A stretch of DNA of 39,750 nt, from NCBI GenBank assembly GCA_017882705.1, contig JADGOZ010000060.1, forward strand, positions 1 through 39,750, given 5' to 3'. The translations under genes were made by a program, and so were the position numbers. The DNA is from Candidatus Nanopelagicales bacterium. Its GTDB lineage: Bacteria; Actinomycetota; Actinomycetes; S36-B12; CAIYMF01. Below the pieces are notes generated by a model. The model saw only the letters and a program-made list of their open reading frames with translations. It did no database searches and was not told the origin of the DNA. Below are positions 24,019-31,862 of the stretch, one piece after another; position 1 is the stretch's first letter; every line of letters begins with the position of its first letter.

Positions 24019-24032
24019 TTACCCGCGGGTAA
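24019..24032. promoter_or_regulatory. Perfect 14-bp palindrome (candidate operator)
   Basis: TTACCCGCGGGTAA, a perfect inverted repeat with AT-rich ends in a GC-rich interval, 42 bases before a candidate -10 and 56 bases before the lipoprotein start. The size and symmetry fit a TetR- or GntR-type dimer site; the regulator is unknown. Confidence 0.5.
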
Positions 24033-24073
24033 CAATTGGCGCGTCACCGCGCGCCGAATGTTCGGGACCGTGC

Positions 24074-24079
24074 CAGTAT
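24074..24079 (+). promoter_or_regulatory. Candidate -10 (CAGTAT) before the lipoprotein hydrolase
   Basis: CAGTAT keeps the A2 and T6 of a -10 box and stands 8 bases before ATG 24088; weaker than the other leaderless promoters here. Confidence 0.35.
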
Positions 24080-24087
24080 CCGGCGTC

Positions 24088-25533
24088 ATGACCACTGCCC
24101 CCGGGCGCCGCACCGTCGCGGCCGCCGCACTCTCCGCCTCCCTCCTCGTCCTGACCGCCTGCGGGTCGCAGGCACCCGAGATCCCCCGGGCCCGGCAGGC
24201 GTCCACCGACGTGCCGTTCACCGGGTGCGACAAGGTCAAGTGCTCCGACACGCTCAACGGCGCCGCGTACGAGATCAAGATGCCGACGAAGTGGAACGGC
24301 ACGCTGCTGCTCTACTCCCACGGCTACCGCTACGCGCAGCCGGCGCCGCCGGACTTCTCGCCGGTCGAGACCAAGGCCGTGTCGGCCTCCGACGACGCGA
24401 CCGCGGCGAAGCTGCTCGCCGCGGGCTACGCGCTCGCGGGCTCGGCGTACAAGTCCAACGGCTGGGCTGTGCAGGACGGCGTCGCCGCGGCGGAGGACCT
24501 CCACAAGTTCTTCGTCGACAACATCGCTCAGCCCTACCGCACCGAGATCTGGGGCGACTCCCTCGGCGGGCTCATCACGCAGATGATCGCGGAGAAGCAC
24601 CCTGAGTGGGTCGACGGCGCGGCACCGCTGTGCGGCGTCATGGCCGGCGTCGTGCCGAACATGAACCTCGCGCTCGACGTGTCCTACGCCGTGAAGACGC
24701 TGATCTACCCGGACATGAAGCTCACCGGCTACGCGTCGTACGAGGAGGCGGTCGCGAACTGGACGAACGCCATGAAGGCGCTCATCGCCGCGGCCAGCGA
24801 CGTCAAGGGCGGCGGAACGGCGAAGATCCTCTACATCGCCGCGCTCGTCGACGCGCCGAGCCAGACGCTGCACTTCGACGGCTCCTCGGTGGAGTCGAAG
24901 GTGAAGGCGACGGTCGAGGCGCTGGCCACCGACCTCGGATACGCCACGTTCGCCCGCTACGACCTCGAGCAGCGCTTCGGCGGCAACCCGTCCGGCAACG
25001 ACGCCACCGACTACGCCGGACGCATCTCCGACAGCGAGCGCTCGCTCATCGACGCGGTGACCGCGGGTGCGACCGACAGGTTCAACGCCGAGCTCGCGGC
25101 AGGCACCAAGATCACGGCCGACGACGCCGCGAAGACCAAGGCGCTCGCCGAGGGCGGAGACCCGAAGGCCACGATCACCAAGCCCGAGATCACGATGCAC
25201 ACGGCGGCGGACCCGCTGGTGATCTCGCAGAACCAGACGTTCTTCCTCGACCGCTACCAGGCCGCGCAGAAGGCTGGGACCGCGACCGCCCCGCTCGTGC
25301 AGACCTACACCGTGGCGCCGACGACCTACCCGCAGGACCCCGGGGCGCCGTACGGCGCGGGGCACTGCAACTTCACCCCGGAGTCGAACGTCGCGATCCT
25401 CAACCTGCTCACCGACTGGGTGCAGAACGGGGTCTTGCCGGGCACCGCGGGGATCGAGGCGGCCATGGGGACCAGCAGCGGGTACAACGCCGCGTGGTCG
25501 CCCGGCCCGTGGCCGGACCCCACGGCGAAGTAG
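24088..25533 (+). CDS. Secreted lipoprotein alpha/beta hydrolase
   Basis: Extracytoplasmic lipid-anchored hydrolase, 481 aa; substrate unknown (esters, peptides or lipids possible). The signal peptide has a basic start (APGRRT) and hydrophobic core, and ends in LTAC with Cys25 as the lipidated residue. The oxyanion region reads LLLYSHGY and the nucleophile elbow is WGDSLGG with Ser158. A late GAGHCNF supplies the likely catalytic His. Four or more Cys (TGCDKVKC, APLCG, HCNF) may form disulfides. The ATG at 24088 is chosen since it begins the signal peptide; the open frame further upstream crosses the palindrome. A large region between Ser and His (about 190-420) is mostly helical lid-like sequence. 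Confidence 0.85.
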   Translation: MTTAPGRRTVAAAALSASLLVLTACGSQAPEIPRARQASTDVPFTGCDKVKCSDTLNGAAYEIKMPTKWNGTLLLYSHGYRYAQPAPPDFSPVETKAVSASDDATAAKLLAAGYALAGSAYKSNGWAVQDGVAAAEDLHKFFVDNIAQPYRTEIWGDSLGGLITQMIAEKHPEWVDGAAPLCGVMAGVVPNMNLALDVSYAVKTLIYPDMKLTGYASYEEAVANWTNAMKALIAAASDVKGGGTAKILYIAALVDAPSQTLHFDGSSVESKVKATVEALATDLGYATFARYDLEQRFGGNPSGNDATDYAGRISDSERSLIDAVTAGATDRFNAELAAGTKITADDAAKTKALAEGGDPKATITKPEITMHTAADPLVISQNQTFFLDRYQAAQKAGTATAPLVQTYTVAPTTYPQDPGAPYGAGHCNFTPESNVAILNLLTDWVQNGVLPGTAGIEAAMGTSSGYNAAWSPGPWPDPTAK

Positions 25534-25541
25534 GACAGGTC

Positions 25542-25594
25542 ACGAGGAGCCGGCGGTGGTCGGGCACGAGGGCCGCCCACCGCCCGCTCCTCGT
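25542..25594. terminator. Bidirectional terminator between the hydrolase and the DPPR synthase gene
   Basis: A long two-part stem: 9 bp (25542-25550 with 25586-25594), a single 1x1 mismatch, then 8 bp (25552-25559 with 25577-25584). It lies between convergent genes and touches the last base of the minus-strand stop codon. Confidence 0.75.
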
Positions 25595-26496
25595 CACACG
25601 CCGGCGGCGCCGAGCGCGAAGAGCACGAGCCAGACGACCGCGAGCACCTGGAGCGGGCGGTCGCGCAGCGCGACGTCCTCCGGCGCCTCCGCCCGACCGG
25701 CGTCGATGTCCATGCCGTAGCGCAGGACCGCCAGCACGAACGGCACGACCGACCACGCCGCCCAGGCCGTGATGCCCGTCTGCCGGCTGCCGACCTCGAA
25801 GGCCCACAGGCAGTAGCCGAGCACCGTCACGCTCGCGGCCAGGCTCCACACGAACCGCAGGTAGCCCGGGGTGTAGTGGGCCAGGCTGCGGCGGGTCTCC
25901 GCAGCGCCGTCCTGCCGGCTCACGAGCTCTGAGAAGCGCTTCCCCGCAGCCATGAACAGCGAGCCGAAGCCGGCCACGATGAGGAACCACTGCGACACCG
26001 GGATGCCGGTGGCTGCGCCACCCGCGATGGCGCGCAGCAGGAATCCTGCGGAGAGGAGCGCGAGCTCGAGGACGGGTTCGTGCTTGAGCCATGAGCTGTA
26101 GACGACGGTGACGACGGCGTAGCCGAGCAGGGTCCAGACCAGGGCGGTCCGGGTGAAGGCGGCCGCGACCGCGAAACCGCCAAGGCACAGCACGGCGGCC
26201 ACGACCAACGCCGCGCCACGGCTCAGGTCGCCGCGAGCCACCGCGCGGCCGCGCTTCACCGGGTGGGCGCGATCGGACTGGACGTCGAGGACGTCGTTGA
26301 GCAGGTAGGTGGCGCTGGCCACCGCGCAGAACGCCAGGAACGCGACGAAGGTGGCGCGCAGGACGTCGCGCTCGTTCAGCTGGCCGGCGGCGAGCGGAAC
26401 CGCTGCGACGAGGACGTTCTTGGTCCACTGGCGCGGACGCAGGGCCGACCCCAGCGCCCGCCACGGCGGCACGTGCTCGACGGTCGTCGATGTCAT
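25594..26496 (-). CDS. Decaprenyl-phosphate phosphoribosyltransferase (UbiA family)
   Basis: Membrane prenyltransferase-fold enzyme that joins decaprenyl phosphate and PRPP to give decaprenylphosphoryl-5-phosphoribose, the first committed step toward the arabinose donor DPA. The protein has 300 aa with eight to nine hydrophobic segments. The N terminus shows LRPRQWTKNVLVAAVPLAAG, which marks the DPPR-synthase group. The first Asp-rich site is NDVLDVQSDRAHPVKRGR (Asn67, Asp68, Asp71, Asp75). A second polar site lies around GKRFSELVSRQDG and RRSLAHYTPGYLRF. The start is ATG 26496 (ATGA overlap with the flippase gene); a much longer open frame upstream is a shadow of that gene. It resembles Rv3806c of M. 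tuberculosis. Confidence 0.9.
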   Translation of the reverse strand: MTSTTVEHVPPWRALGSALRPRQWTKNVLVAAVPLAAGQLNERDVLRATFVAFLAFCAVASATYLLNDVLDVQSDRAHPVKRGRAVARGDLSRGAALVVAAVLCLGGFAVAAAFTRTALVWTLLGYAVVTVVYSSWLKHEPVLELALLSAGFLLRAIAGGAATGIPVSQWFLIVAGFGSLFMAAGKRFSELVSRQDGAAETRRSLAHYTPGYLRFVWSLAASVTVLGYCLWAFEVGSRQTGITAWAAWSVVPFVLAVLRYGMDIDAGRAEAPEDVALRDRPLQVLAVVWLVLFALGAAGV

Positions 26497-27713
26497 GCGA
26501 TGTCCCCTCGTCCCTCGCTGCGGCGGGGGACGAGCACCCCGGCACCGCACAGGAGTGTGGCTGACGCCGCGACCGCCCACGCGAGGGGGAGGGGGGCCGT
26601 GCCGACGACACGGACCAGCACGACGAGCAGCGCGACCGCGGCCCACACGACCCACACGGCGTTGCGGTCCCGGCCCGCGAGCCGGTCGAACACCACGAGG
26701 TAGGCCAACGACTCGAGCACACCGACGAGGACGAACACCCAGGCGTGCTGCGCAGCAGCGGGATAACCCGCTCCGAGGACCCAGGGGAGCACGGCCGGAC
26801 CGAGCAGGGCGGCGAGGGCCACGAGAGCAGCCCCGAGCGCGCCGACGAGAAGAGCGGAGCGGCGCAGCGCGCCGCGCTCGCGGACGGACATCCGGGGGAA
26901 AGCCGCGACCACCACGGCCTGGGGCAGCCAGAAGGCGATCTTGATCAGGATGCCACCGGCTGCGTACTGACCCGCGGAGTCGGCCTCGAGGAACGACCTC
27001 GCGAGCAGGACGTCGACCGACGTGAACGTGAACATCGCGACCAGCGCGTGCGAGACGTGCAGGGTCTCCGTCGCGACACCGCGCGGGAGGGCAGCCCACG
27101 TCCATCCGGGGACGCCCGCGAGGCGGGCGACCAGCAGCCAGGCAGATACGCCGCCGACAAGGAGCGCGATCGTGACCGCGCGGACGTCGTGCCACACCAT
27201 CAGGGCGGCCAGTGCCAGTCCCGTGCGCGCACCCGCCAGCACGGCGTACTGCAACGACAGGCGGGGGAACCGGCTCGCGCCCTGGGTGACGCCGAGGGCC
27301 ACGCCGACGGCGGTGAGCGGCAGGAAGCCCAGGGACACGGCGGCGAGAGCCACGACGTCGAGGCGCAGCGTCACCGCGAGCACCGGGACGAGGACGAGGA
27401 AGGCCGCAGCCTCGCCCACACCGAACCGCACGCCGAGCGGAGCCAGCCGCGACGGCTCGTCCTCGCCGACCGACGTGCGCCGTGAGGAGACGGTCTGCAC
27501 GGCCAGGGCTACGACGTTGCCGATGAGCACCAGGCCCAGGAGAGCGCCTAGCTCGCCGTAGCCGCCCGGCCCGAGGATGCGGGCGCCGAGGACGTTGAGG
27601 AGGTAGCCGAGGAGCTGGCCGACTGCGAGCCCCACCGCGACGAGCGAGCTCCCGGCCAGCAGGGTCCCGGGACGCGCGGCGCCGCGGGCGTCAGGCTCGG
27701 CGCCGAGGGACAC
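26493..27713 (-). CDS. MOP-superfamily polysaccharide/lipid-linked glycan flippase
   Basis: Polytopic protein, 406 aa with about twelve hydrophobic segments. The N-terminal GARILGPGGYGELGALLGLVL is the typical motif after helix 1 of oligosaccharide flippases (Wzx/MATE-like). It has alternating short loops, and GGILIKIAFWLPQAVVVAAFPRMS starts the second half. Likely role: moving a lipid-linked sugar or glycan across the membrane. The GTG at 27713 has AGGAG five bases before it. It is first in a two-gene operon with the DPPR synthase, so decaprenyl-phosphate-linked arabinose or a precursor is a reasonable cargo (inference). Confidence 0.82.
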   Translation of the reverse strand: MSLGAEPDARGAARPGTLLAGSSLVAVGLAVGQLLGYLLNVLGARILGPGGYGELGALLGLVLIGNVVALAVQTVSSRRTSVGEDEPSRLAPLGVRFGVGEAAAFLVLVPVLAVTLRLDVVALAAVSLGFLPLTAVGVALGVTQGASRFPRLSLQYAVLAGARTGLALAALMVWHDVRAVTIALLVGGVSAWLLVARLAGVPGWTWAALPRGVATETLHVSHALVAMFTFTSVDVLLARSFLEADSAGQYAAGGILIKIAFWLPQAVVVAAFPRMSVRERGALRRSALLVGALGAALVALAALLGPAVLPWVLGAGYPAAAQHAWVFVLVGVLESLAYLVVFDRLAGRDRNAVWVVWAAVALLVVLVRVVGTAPLPLAWAVAASATLLCGAGVLVPRRSEGRGDIA

Positions 27714-27790
27714 GTGGGCTCCTGGGGATCGTCGGGGCGAGGACGCGTCACAATAGGCCGTCGTCCGACCGTCACGCGTGAGGAGAGCCG

Positions 27791-29563
27791 GTGCCCCCTG
27801 GCGCGCACGGCGCGATCCGGCATGCGGCGGCGCTCCGTCGCCTGGTCCTCGCCCTCGTGATCCTGGTGCTCCTCGGCCCGGCGCTCCTCCCTGGCTACAC
27901 CCTCATCCGCGACCAGGTCTTCGTGCCGGACCAGAGCCTGCTGCCGTGGATGCTCGGCCTCGGCGCGGGCCTCCCGCGCTCGGTGCCGCAGGATGCCGTC
28001 GTCGCGTTGCTCTCCGGCCCGGTCCCCGGCTGGCTGCTGGAGAAGGTCGCGATGGTGTCGGCGCTCGCGCTGCTGGCCGGCGGTGTGTCACGGCTGCTGC
28101 GCCCCGCGGGGAACGGGGCCCGGCTCCTCGGAGCGGTGGTCGCCGTCTGGTCCGCGTACGTCGTCGAGCGGCTCCTCATGGGCCACTGGTCGCTCCTGCT
28201 CGCCGTGGGGACGTTGCCGTGGCTGCTCGACCTCGCACGGCGCGCACGGTCCGGAGAGCGGCGTACCTGGGGTCCGTGGTTCCTGCTGCTGGGCCTCGCC
28301 TCGCTCACCGTCAGCGGCGGTCTGCTGGCCCTGGCGGTATCGCTGCCCGTCGCCGTCGGCCCGCGCACCCGTGTCCGCGGTGCCCGACGGGCCGCCTGGG
28401 TGCTCACCGGACTCGTCGCCCAGCTGCCGTGGATCGTGCCGACCCTCGTTCACGCGACGGGGTCCGTCGGGGTCGGGGGCTCGGGCTCGGAGGTGTTCCG
28501 CCTGCGTGCCGAGTCCTGGGCCGGAGCACTCGTGACCGCGCTCGGCACCGGCGGCGTCTGGAACGCCGAGGCGGTGCCGGGGAGCCGCTCGACCGCCCTG
28601 CCGCTGGTGGCCACGCTGCTGGTGCTCGCGCTCGCCGCCGCCGGGGCGCACCGCCTGGTGCCGGTCCTCGGTCGGGCCGCCACGCTGACGCTGGGCACGC
28701 TCGCGGTCCTGGGCATCGCGTGGGCGGTCGCGGGTTCTCTCGAGATCCTCGACCCGTGGGTCACCTGGGTCGTGACCTCCGCGCCGGGCGGCGGGGTGCT
28801 CCGCGACGCCCAGAAGTGGCTCGCCCCGTGGCTCATGATCGTCGCCGTCGCGGCCGGTCTGGGGGCCGACCGCCTCGCGCGGGCGCTGGCCCGACGGACC
28901 GACCGCACGACGGCCAGGAGCCTGCTCGTGGCGCTGGTGCTCGTGCCGCTCGTCTGCCTTCCGGACGCGGTGTGGGGCGTCTCGGGAGCGCTCGCGTCGG
29001 TCTCCTACCCCGACGACTACGCCGTCGTCCGGGCACGGCTCGCCGAGGCCGGCCCAGGCGACGCGATCAGCCTGCCGTGGCAGACGTTCCGACGGTTCCC
29101 GTGGAACGACGGCCGTACGGTGCTCGACCCCGTGCCACGGGCGGTGACCCGCACCGTCGTCGCCTCAGACAGCCTGGTGGTCCGGTCGCACGGGGATCTT
29201 CTGACCGTCGGGGGGGAGGACCCGCGCTCGGCCCTGGTGAGCCGTGCGATCGCCGACGGCGAGCCTCTGGCGCCGCTGCTCGCACGGATCGGGGTGGGCT
29301 GGGCGGTCGTGGCGACCGACGTCCCGGATCCGACCGTCGACCTGCCGAGCGGCGCCGAACTCGTGGTGCCGGGCGACCACCTGGCGCTCTACCGGCTCGC
29401 GGCCCCCGACGCGCAGCCGCCACCCGAGGGTGTCGCCGCCGTGGTCCTCGCCGACCTGGTGACCCTGGCGGTGCTGATCACCGCTGCCGGCCTCGCCACG
29501 GCGACCACCGTGACTCGACAGATGTCTGCGCGGGAGTCCCACGCCACGGCTACCGGCTGGTAG
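27791..29563 (+). CDS. AftD-like polytopic membrane protein (candidate GT-C glycosyltransferase)
   Basis: 590 aa with about eleven hydrophobic segments in the first two thirds and a soluble, probably outside, domain from about 395 to 540. I do not know a proven function. It shares layout and motifs with AftD at 31859: after helix 1 a loop with IRDQVFVPDQSLLP (compare [11 protein letters not shown]), later VLRDAQKWLAPWLMIV (compare [16 protein letters not shown]), and in the soluble part LLARIGVGWAVVATDV (compare [16 protein letters not shown]). Size and neighbours fit Rv0226c of M. tuberculosis. The GTG at 27791 has GAGGAGA upstream. A longer ORF overlaps it in another frame but lacks membrane character. 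Confidence 0.75.
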   Translation: MPPGAHGAIRHAAALRRLVLALVILVLLGPALLPGYTLIRDQVFVPDQSLLPWMLGLGAGLPRSVPQDAVVALLSGPVPGWLLEKVAMVSALALLAGGVSRLLRPAGNGARLLGAVVAVWSAYVVERLLMGHWSLLLAVGTLPWLLDLARRARSGERRTWGPWFLLLGLASLTVSGGLLALAVSLPVAVGPRTRVRGARRAAWVLTGLVAQLPWIVPTLVHATGSVGVGGSGSEVFRLRAESWAGALVTALGTGGVWNAEAVPGSRSTALPLVATLLVLALAAAGAHRLVPVLGRAATLTLGTLAVLGIAWAVAGSLEILDPWVTWVVTSAPGGGVLRDAQKWLAPWLMIVAVAAGLGADRLARALARRTDRTTARSLLVALVLVPLVCLPDAVWGVSGALASVSYPDDYAVVRARLAEAGPGDAISLPWQTFRRFPWNDGRTVLDPVPRAVTRTVVASDSLVVRSHGDLLTVGGEDPRSALVSRAIADGEPLAPLLARIGVGWAVVATDVPDPTVDLPSGAELVVPGDHLALYRLAAPDAQPPPEGVAAVVLADLVTLAVLITAAGLATATTVTRQMSARESHATATGW

Positions 29564-29566
29564 GGT
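29561..29566 (+). promoter_or_regulatory. -10 box (TAGGGT) for the 48-aa gene
   Basis: TAGGGT overlaps the TAG stop of the preceding gene and lies 30 bases before ATG 29597, giving a leader of about 24 bases with an AAGGAG ribosome site. Confidence 0.5.
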
Positions 29567-29596
29567 CGCGCTACTTCGACCTTCAAGGAGCCGTCC

Positions 29597-29743
29597 ATGC
29601 CCGGTCTGATCGCTGGAATCATCGCCCTCGTCGTGGGCGCGGTCGTCGGCATCGGCGGCGGCGTGGTGCTGGTGCAGTCGCAGGGCGGCGGCAGCTTCCC
29701 CGAGCAGAACACCGGCTCCATCGTGGTCTACGGCTCGAACTGA
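29597..29743 (+). CDS. Small single-pass membrane protein (DUF2613-like), 48 aa
   Basis: A 48-residue protein: an almost wholly hydrophobic, glycine-patterned helix (about 3-27, GIIALVVGAVVGIGGG) followed by a short polar tail ending in VVYGSN. A perfect AAGGAG at 29585-29590, six bases before the ATG, and its own -10 box mark it as a real gene. Size, build and company with AftD match the small protein Rv0236A next to aftD in M. tuberculosis (DUF2613 as I recall). The glycine pattern suggests helix packing against a partner membrane protein, perhaps AftD or the AftD-like protein (inference). A strong terminator follows. Confidence 0.8.
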   Translation: MPGLIAGIIALVVGAVVGIGGGVVLVQSQGGGSFPEQNTGSIVVYGSN

Positions 29744-29766
29744 CCTGACGCTCGAACACACTCGTC

Positions 29767-29803
29767 CACGAGGCGGTCACCCCTCCGGGGTGGCCGCCTC
29801 GTG
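29767..29803. terminator. Bidirectional terminator at 29767-29803
   Basis: A 17-bp stem (29767-29783 with 29787-29803, one T-G pair) with a 3-base loop. It overlaps the stop codon and last codons of the minus-strand glycosyltransferase and can also end the 48-aa gene's message. Confidence 0.8.
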
Positions 29804-30952
29804 CGTGTCCGGCTCGCCGTGGTGCACGTGGGCAGGGGGTGTGGACGCGACCGCCGCCGGCCGTCCGGTGGCCAGAGCCAGCACCTGCGCGAACTGTCGC
29901 GCCGTCGTGTCCCAGGCGAACTCGTCGGCGCGCGCCGCGGCGGCGGTCCCGAGGCGTCGACGTAGATCCTCGTCCCCCAGCAGCCGGCGGACGGCCTCGG
30001 CGAGACCGTCGATGTCGTCGACGAGCAGCCCTGTCACGAGGTCGACGACGGACTCGGTGACGCCGCCCGCCGAGCGATAGGCCACCGTGGGGACGCGGTA
30101 GCCGGCCGCCTCCATCACGACGAGGCCCCAGCCCTCCTTGAGCGAGGGCAGGACCAGCACCCAGGACTCGGCGAGGTGCCGGTGCTTGGCGTCCTCGTCG
30201 ACGAACCCGACGAAGTCGACGATGTCGTCGACCCCGACCCGCACCGCCTCGGCCCGCAGCTCGTCGGCCCACCAGCCGTCGCCGACGACCCGGACGCGGA
30301 GCTCGGGCGTCGCACCGCGCAGTCGCGCCGCGACCTCGAAGACGTGCTCGACCTGCTTGTGGGGCACCAGGCGACCGAGCACCAGGAGGGTCGGGTGGGC
30401 AGCCGGGGCCGGATCGGAGCGCGGCGCCTCGACGCCGTTGTGCACGACCGTGACCGCGTCGGCCGCCACGCCGAGCTCCACGAGCTCGCGCCGGGTCACC
30501 TCGGACACCGCCACGTAGCGCGAGCGTCGATAGACGCGCGGACCCACGCGGGACTCGAGGAACCAGCCGATCCGTGACCGGACGGGGCCGTAGACCACCG
30601 GCCACTGCTCGCGGTGCACGTGGTGGACGAGGTTCACGACGGGACTTCGCGTCGCGAGAGTCGAGGCGAACGGCACGCCGTTCTGCACGTCGACCACGAC
30701 GTCGAACCGACCCAGACGCCGCAGCGCCTGGGTCAGCAGGACGCGTGGGTAGACGCCGAGCTTGCTGCCGACGCGGTGGTAGCGGACACCCTGGTGCACC
30801 TCGTCCTGGACGGACTCGGGGTAGCGCGCGCAGAGGATGGTCACGTCGTCGCCGGCCGCCGCGAGGGCCCGGGCGACGCTCTCCACGTAGACCTCGGACC
30901 CGCCGCCCTCAGGGTGCCGGGTGTCCCGCCAGTTGCAGAACAGCACCCTCAT
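29777..30952 (-). CDS. GT4-family glycosyltransferase
   Basis: Cytoplasmic GT-B fold enzyme transferring a sugar from a nucleotide donor, 391 aa. The N-terminal domain starts [20 protein letters not shown], with a glycine-rich acceptor loop. Acceptor-side landmarks are [12 protein letters not shown] and [11 protein letters not shown]. The donor domain has [22 protein letters not shown] and the retaining-enzyme ExxxxxxxE motif in [21 protein letters not shown] 30952 matches the family N terminus and has GAGG upstream; GTG 31006 would add 18 residues. It resembles Rv0225 of the mycobacterial envelope cluster. It is divergent from the methyltransferase-aftD pair. Donor sugar and acceptor are unknown. 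Confidence 0.87.
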   Translation of the reverse strand: MRVLFCNWRDTRHPEGGGSEVYVESVARALAAAGDDVTILCARYPESVQDEVHQGVRYHRVGSKLGVYPRVLLTQALRRLGRFDVVVDVQNGVPFASTLATRSPVVNLVHHVHREQWPVVYGPVRSRIGWFLESRVGPRVYRRSRYVAVSEVTRRELVELGVAADAVTVVHNGVEAPRSDPAPAAHPTLLVLGRLVPHKQVEHVFEVAARLRGATPELRVRVVGDGWWADELRAEAVRVGVDDIVDFVGFVDEDAKHRHLAESWVLVLPSLKEGWGLVVMEAAGYRVPTVAYRSAGGVTESVVDLVTGLLVDDIDGLAEAVRRLLGDEDLRRRLGTAAAARADEFAWDTTARQFAQVLALATGRPAAVASTPPAHVHHGEPDTHEAATPEG

Positions 30953-31040
30953 CGACGTGACCTCGGGGCGCGCGACAACGGCCGGAGTGGGGTCGGGCAC
31001 GGTCACGGGTGGGACCTTCGGATGAGGGCTGGGACACAGA

Positions 31041-31046
31041 AGGTTA
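31041..31046 (-). promoter_or_regulatory. -10 box (TAACCT) of the glycosyltransferase gene
   Basis: Minus-strand TAACCT, adjacent to the inverted repeat CTGGT-N5-ACCAG (31048-31062). The same TAACCT is used before the acyltransferase gene (37233-37238). Confidence 0.4.
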
Positions 31047-31050
31047 ACTG

Positions 31051-31060
31051 GTCGGTAACC
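31051..31060. promoter_or_regulatory. Decamer GTCGGTAACC shared by two envelope promoters
   Basis: Lies in the divergent interval between the glycosyltransferase and methyltransferase genes; its reverse complement GGTTACCGAC occurs at 37255-37264 between the acyltransferase and DUF3068 genes. Confidence 0.35.
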
Positions 31061-31098
31061 AGGTGGGACGCGGCGCACGGTCGACGCCGGTCGTCGGG

Positions 31099-31104
31099 TA
31101 CCGT
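31099..31104 (+). promoter_or_regulatory. -10 box (TACCGT) of the methyltransferase-aftD operon
   Basis: TACCGT stands 8 bases before GTG 31113, consistent with a leaderless message. The same hexamer precedes the DUF3068 gene. Confidence 0.5.
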
Positions 31105-31112
31105 CCGTCGCC

Positions 31113-31862
31113 GTGACGTCCCCGGAGTTCCGCGCGACCCTCGGTCGGTCCTGGCGACTCCTCGGCGACTTCCGCCACGAGCAGGACGACCCGGACCGCT
31201 TCTACGGATCGCTCGCCCAGGACTCCGCCGCGCAGGTGTCGTCCTACGCCGATCTGACCGGCGCCCGCCTCCTCGATGTCGGCGGCGGACCTGGCTATTT
31301 CGCCGACGCCTTCGCCGCGCGCGGCGCGACGTACGTGCCCCTGGACGCAGACGCCGGCGAACTGGCGCTGCACGGCCGCGAGCCGGGCCCGCGCACGGTG
31401 ATCGGCGACGGCACGTCGCTGCCCTTCGCGGACGGTGCGTTCGACGTCACCTACTCCAGCAACGTCGCGGAGCACGTGCGGCACCCATGGGCGATGGCCG
31501 ACGAGATGGTGCGCGTCACGTCGCCGGGCGGGCTGCTGTTCCTGTCGTACACGCTCTGGTACGGCCCCTGGGGTGGCCACGAGACATCTCCGTGGCACTT
31601 CCTCGGCGGCGGCCGCGCGGCCGAGCGCTATGCCCGCACGCACGGGCACCGGCCCAAGAACGACTTCGACGTCTCACTGTTCCGCACCACGGCGGGCCGG
31701 GGCGCCGCGTGGGCCCGCTCGGCCGAGCGGCGAGGACTGCTCCGCGAGGTTCGCCTGGTGCCTCGCTATCTGCCGGTCTGGGCCGGGTTCGTGGCGTCCG
31801 TCCCGGGACTGCGAGAGGTCGCGTGCTGGAACCTGGCGATCGTGGGGCGGCGACGCCCGTGA
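31113..31862 (+). CDS. Class I SAM-dependent methyltransferase (envelope cluster)
   Basis: 249 aa. The SAM-binding motif I is [15 protein letters not shown] (about 54-68), with the acidic motif II VPLDAD, then the loop [23 protein letters not shown] as motif III and the following strand [11 protein letters not shown]. The region [16 protein letters not shown] is rich in aromatic and His residues and probably shapes the acceptor site. It is coupled to aftD by GTGA overlap. The match in the mycobacterial cluster is Rv0224c. A sugar or lipid acceptor in cell-wall glycan assembly is likely by context, but not shown by sequence. Confidence 0.86.
   Translation: MTSPEFRATLGRSWRLLGDFRHEQDDPDRFYGSLAQDSAAQVSSYADLTGARLLDVGGGPGYFADAFAARGATYVPLDADAGELALHGREPGPRTVIGDGTSLPFADGAFDVTYSSNVAEHVRHPWAMADEMVRVTSPGGLLFLSYTLWYGPWGGHETSPWHFLGGGRAAERYARTHGHRPKNDFDVSLFRTTAGRGAAWARSAERRGLLREVRLVPRYLPVWAGFVASVPGLREVACWNLAIVGRRRP

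Noticed and set aside
27778-29748. 656-aa plus-strand frame overlapping the AftD-like gene
   Set aside because: The alternative frame at 27791 has hydrophobic segments, a ribosome site and AftD motifs; this one is Arg/Pro-rich without structure.
30614-31858. N-terminal extension of aftD to 1800 aa
   Set aside because: It would overlap the glycosyltransferase and the methyltransferase; the GTG at 31859 overlaps the methyltransferase stop and begins the first helix.
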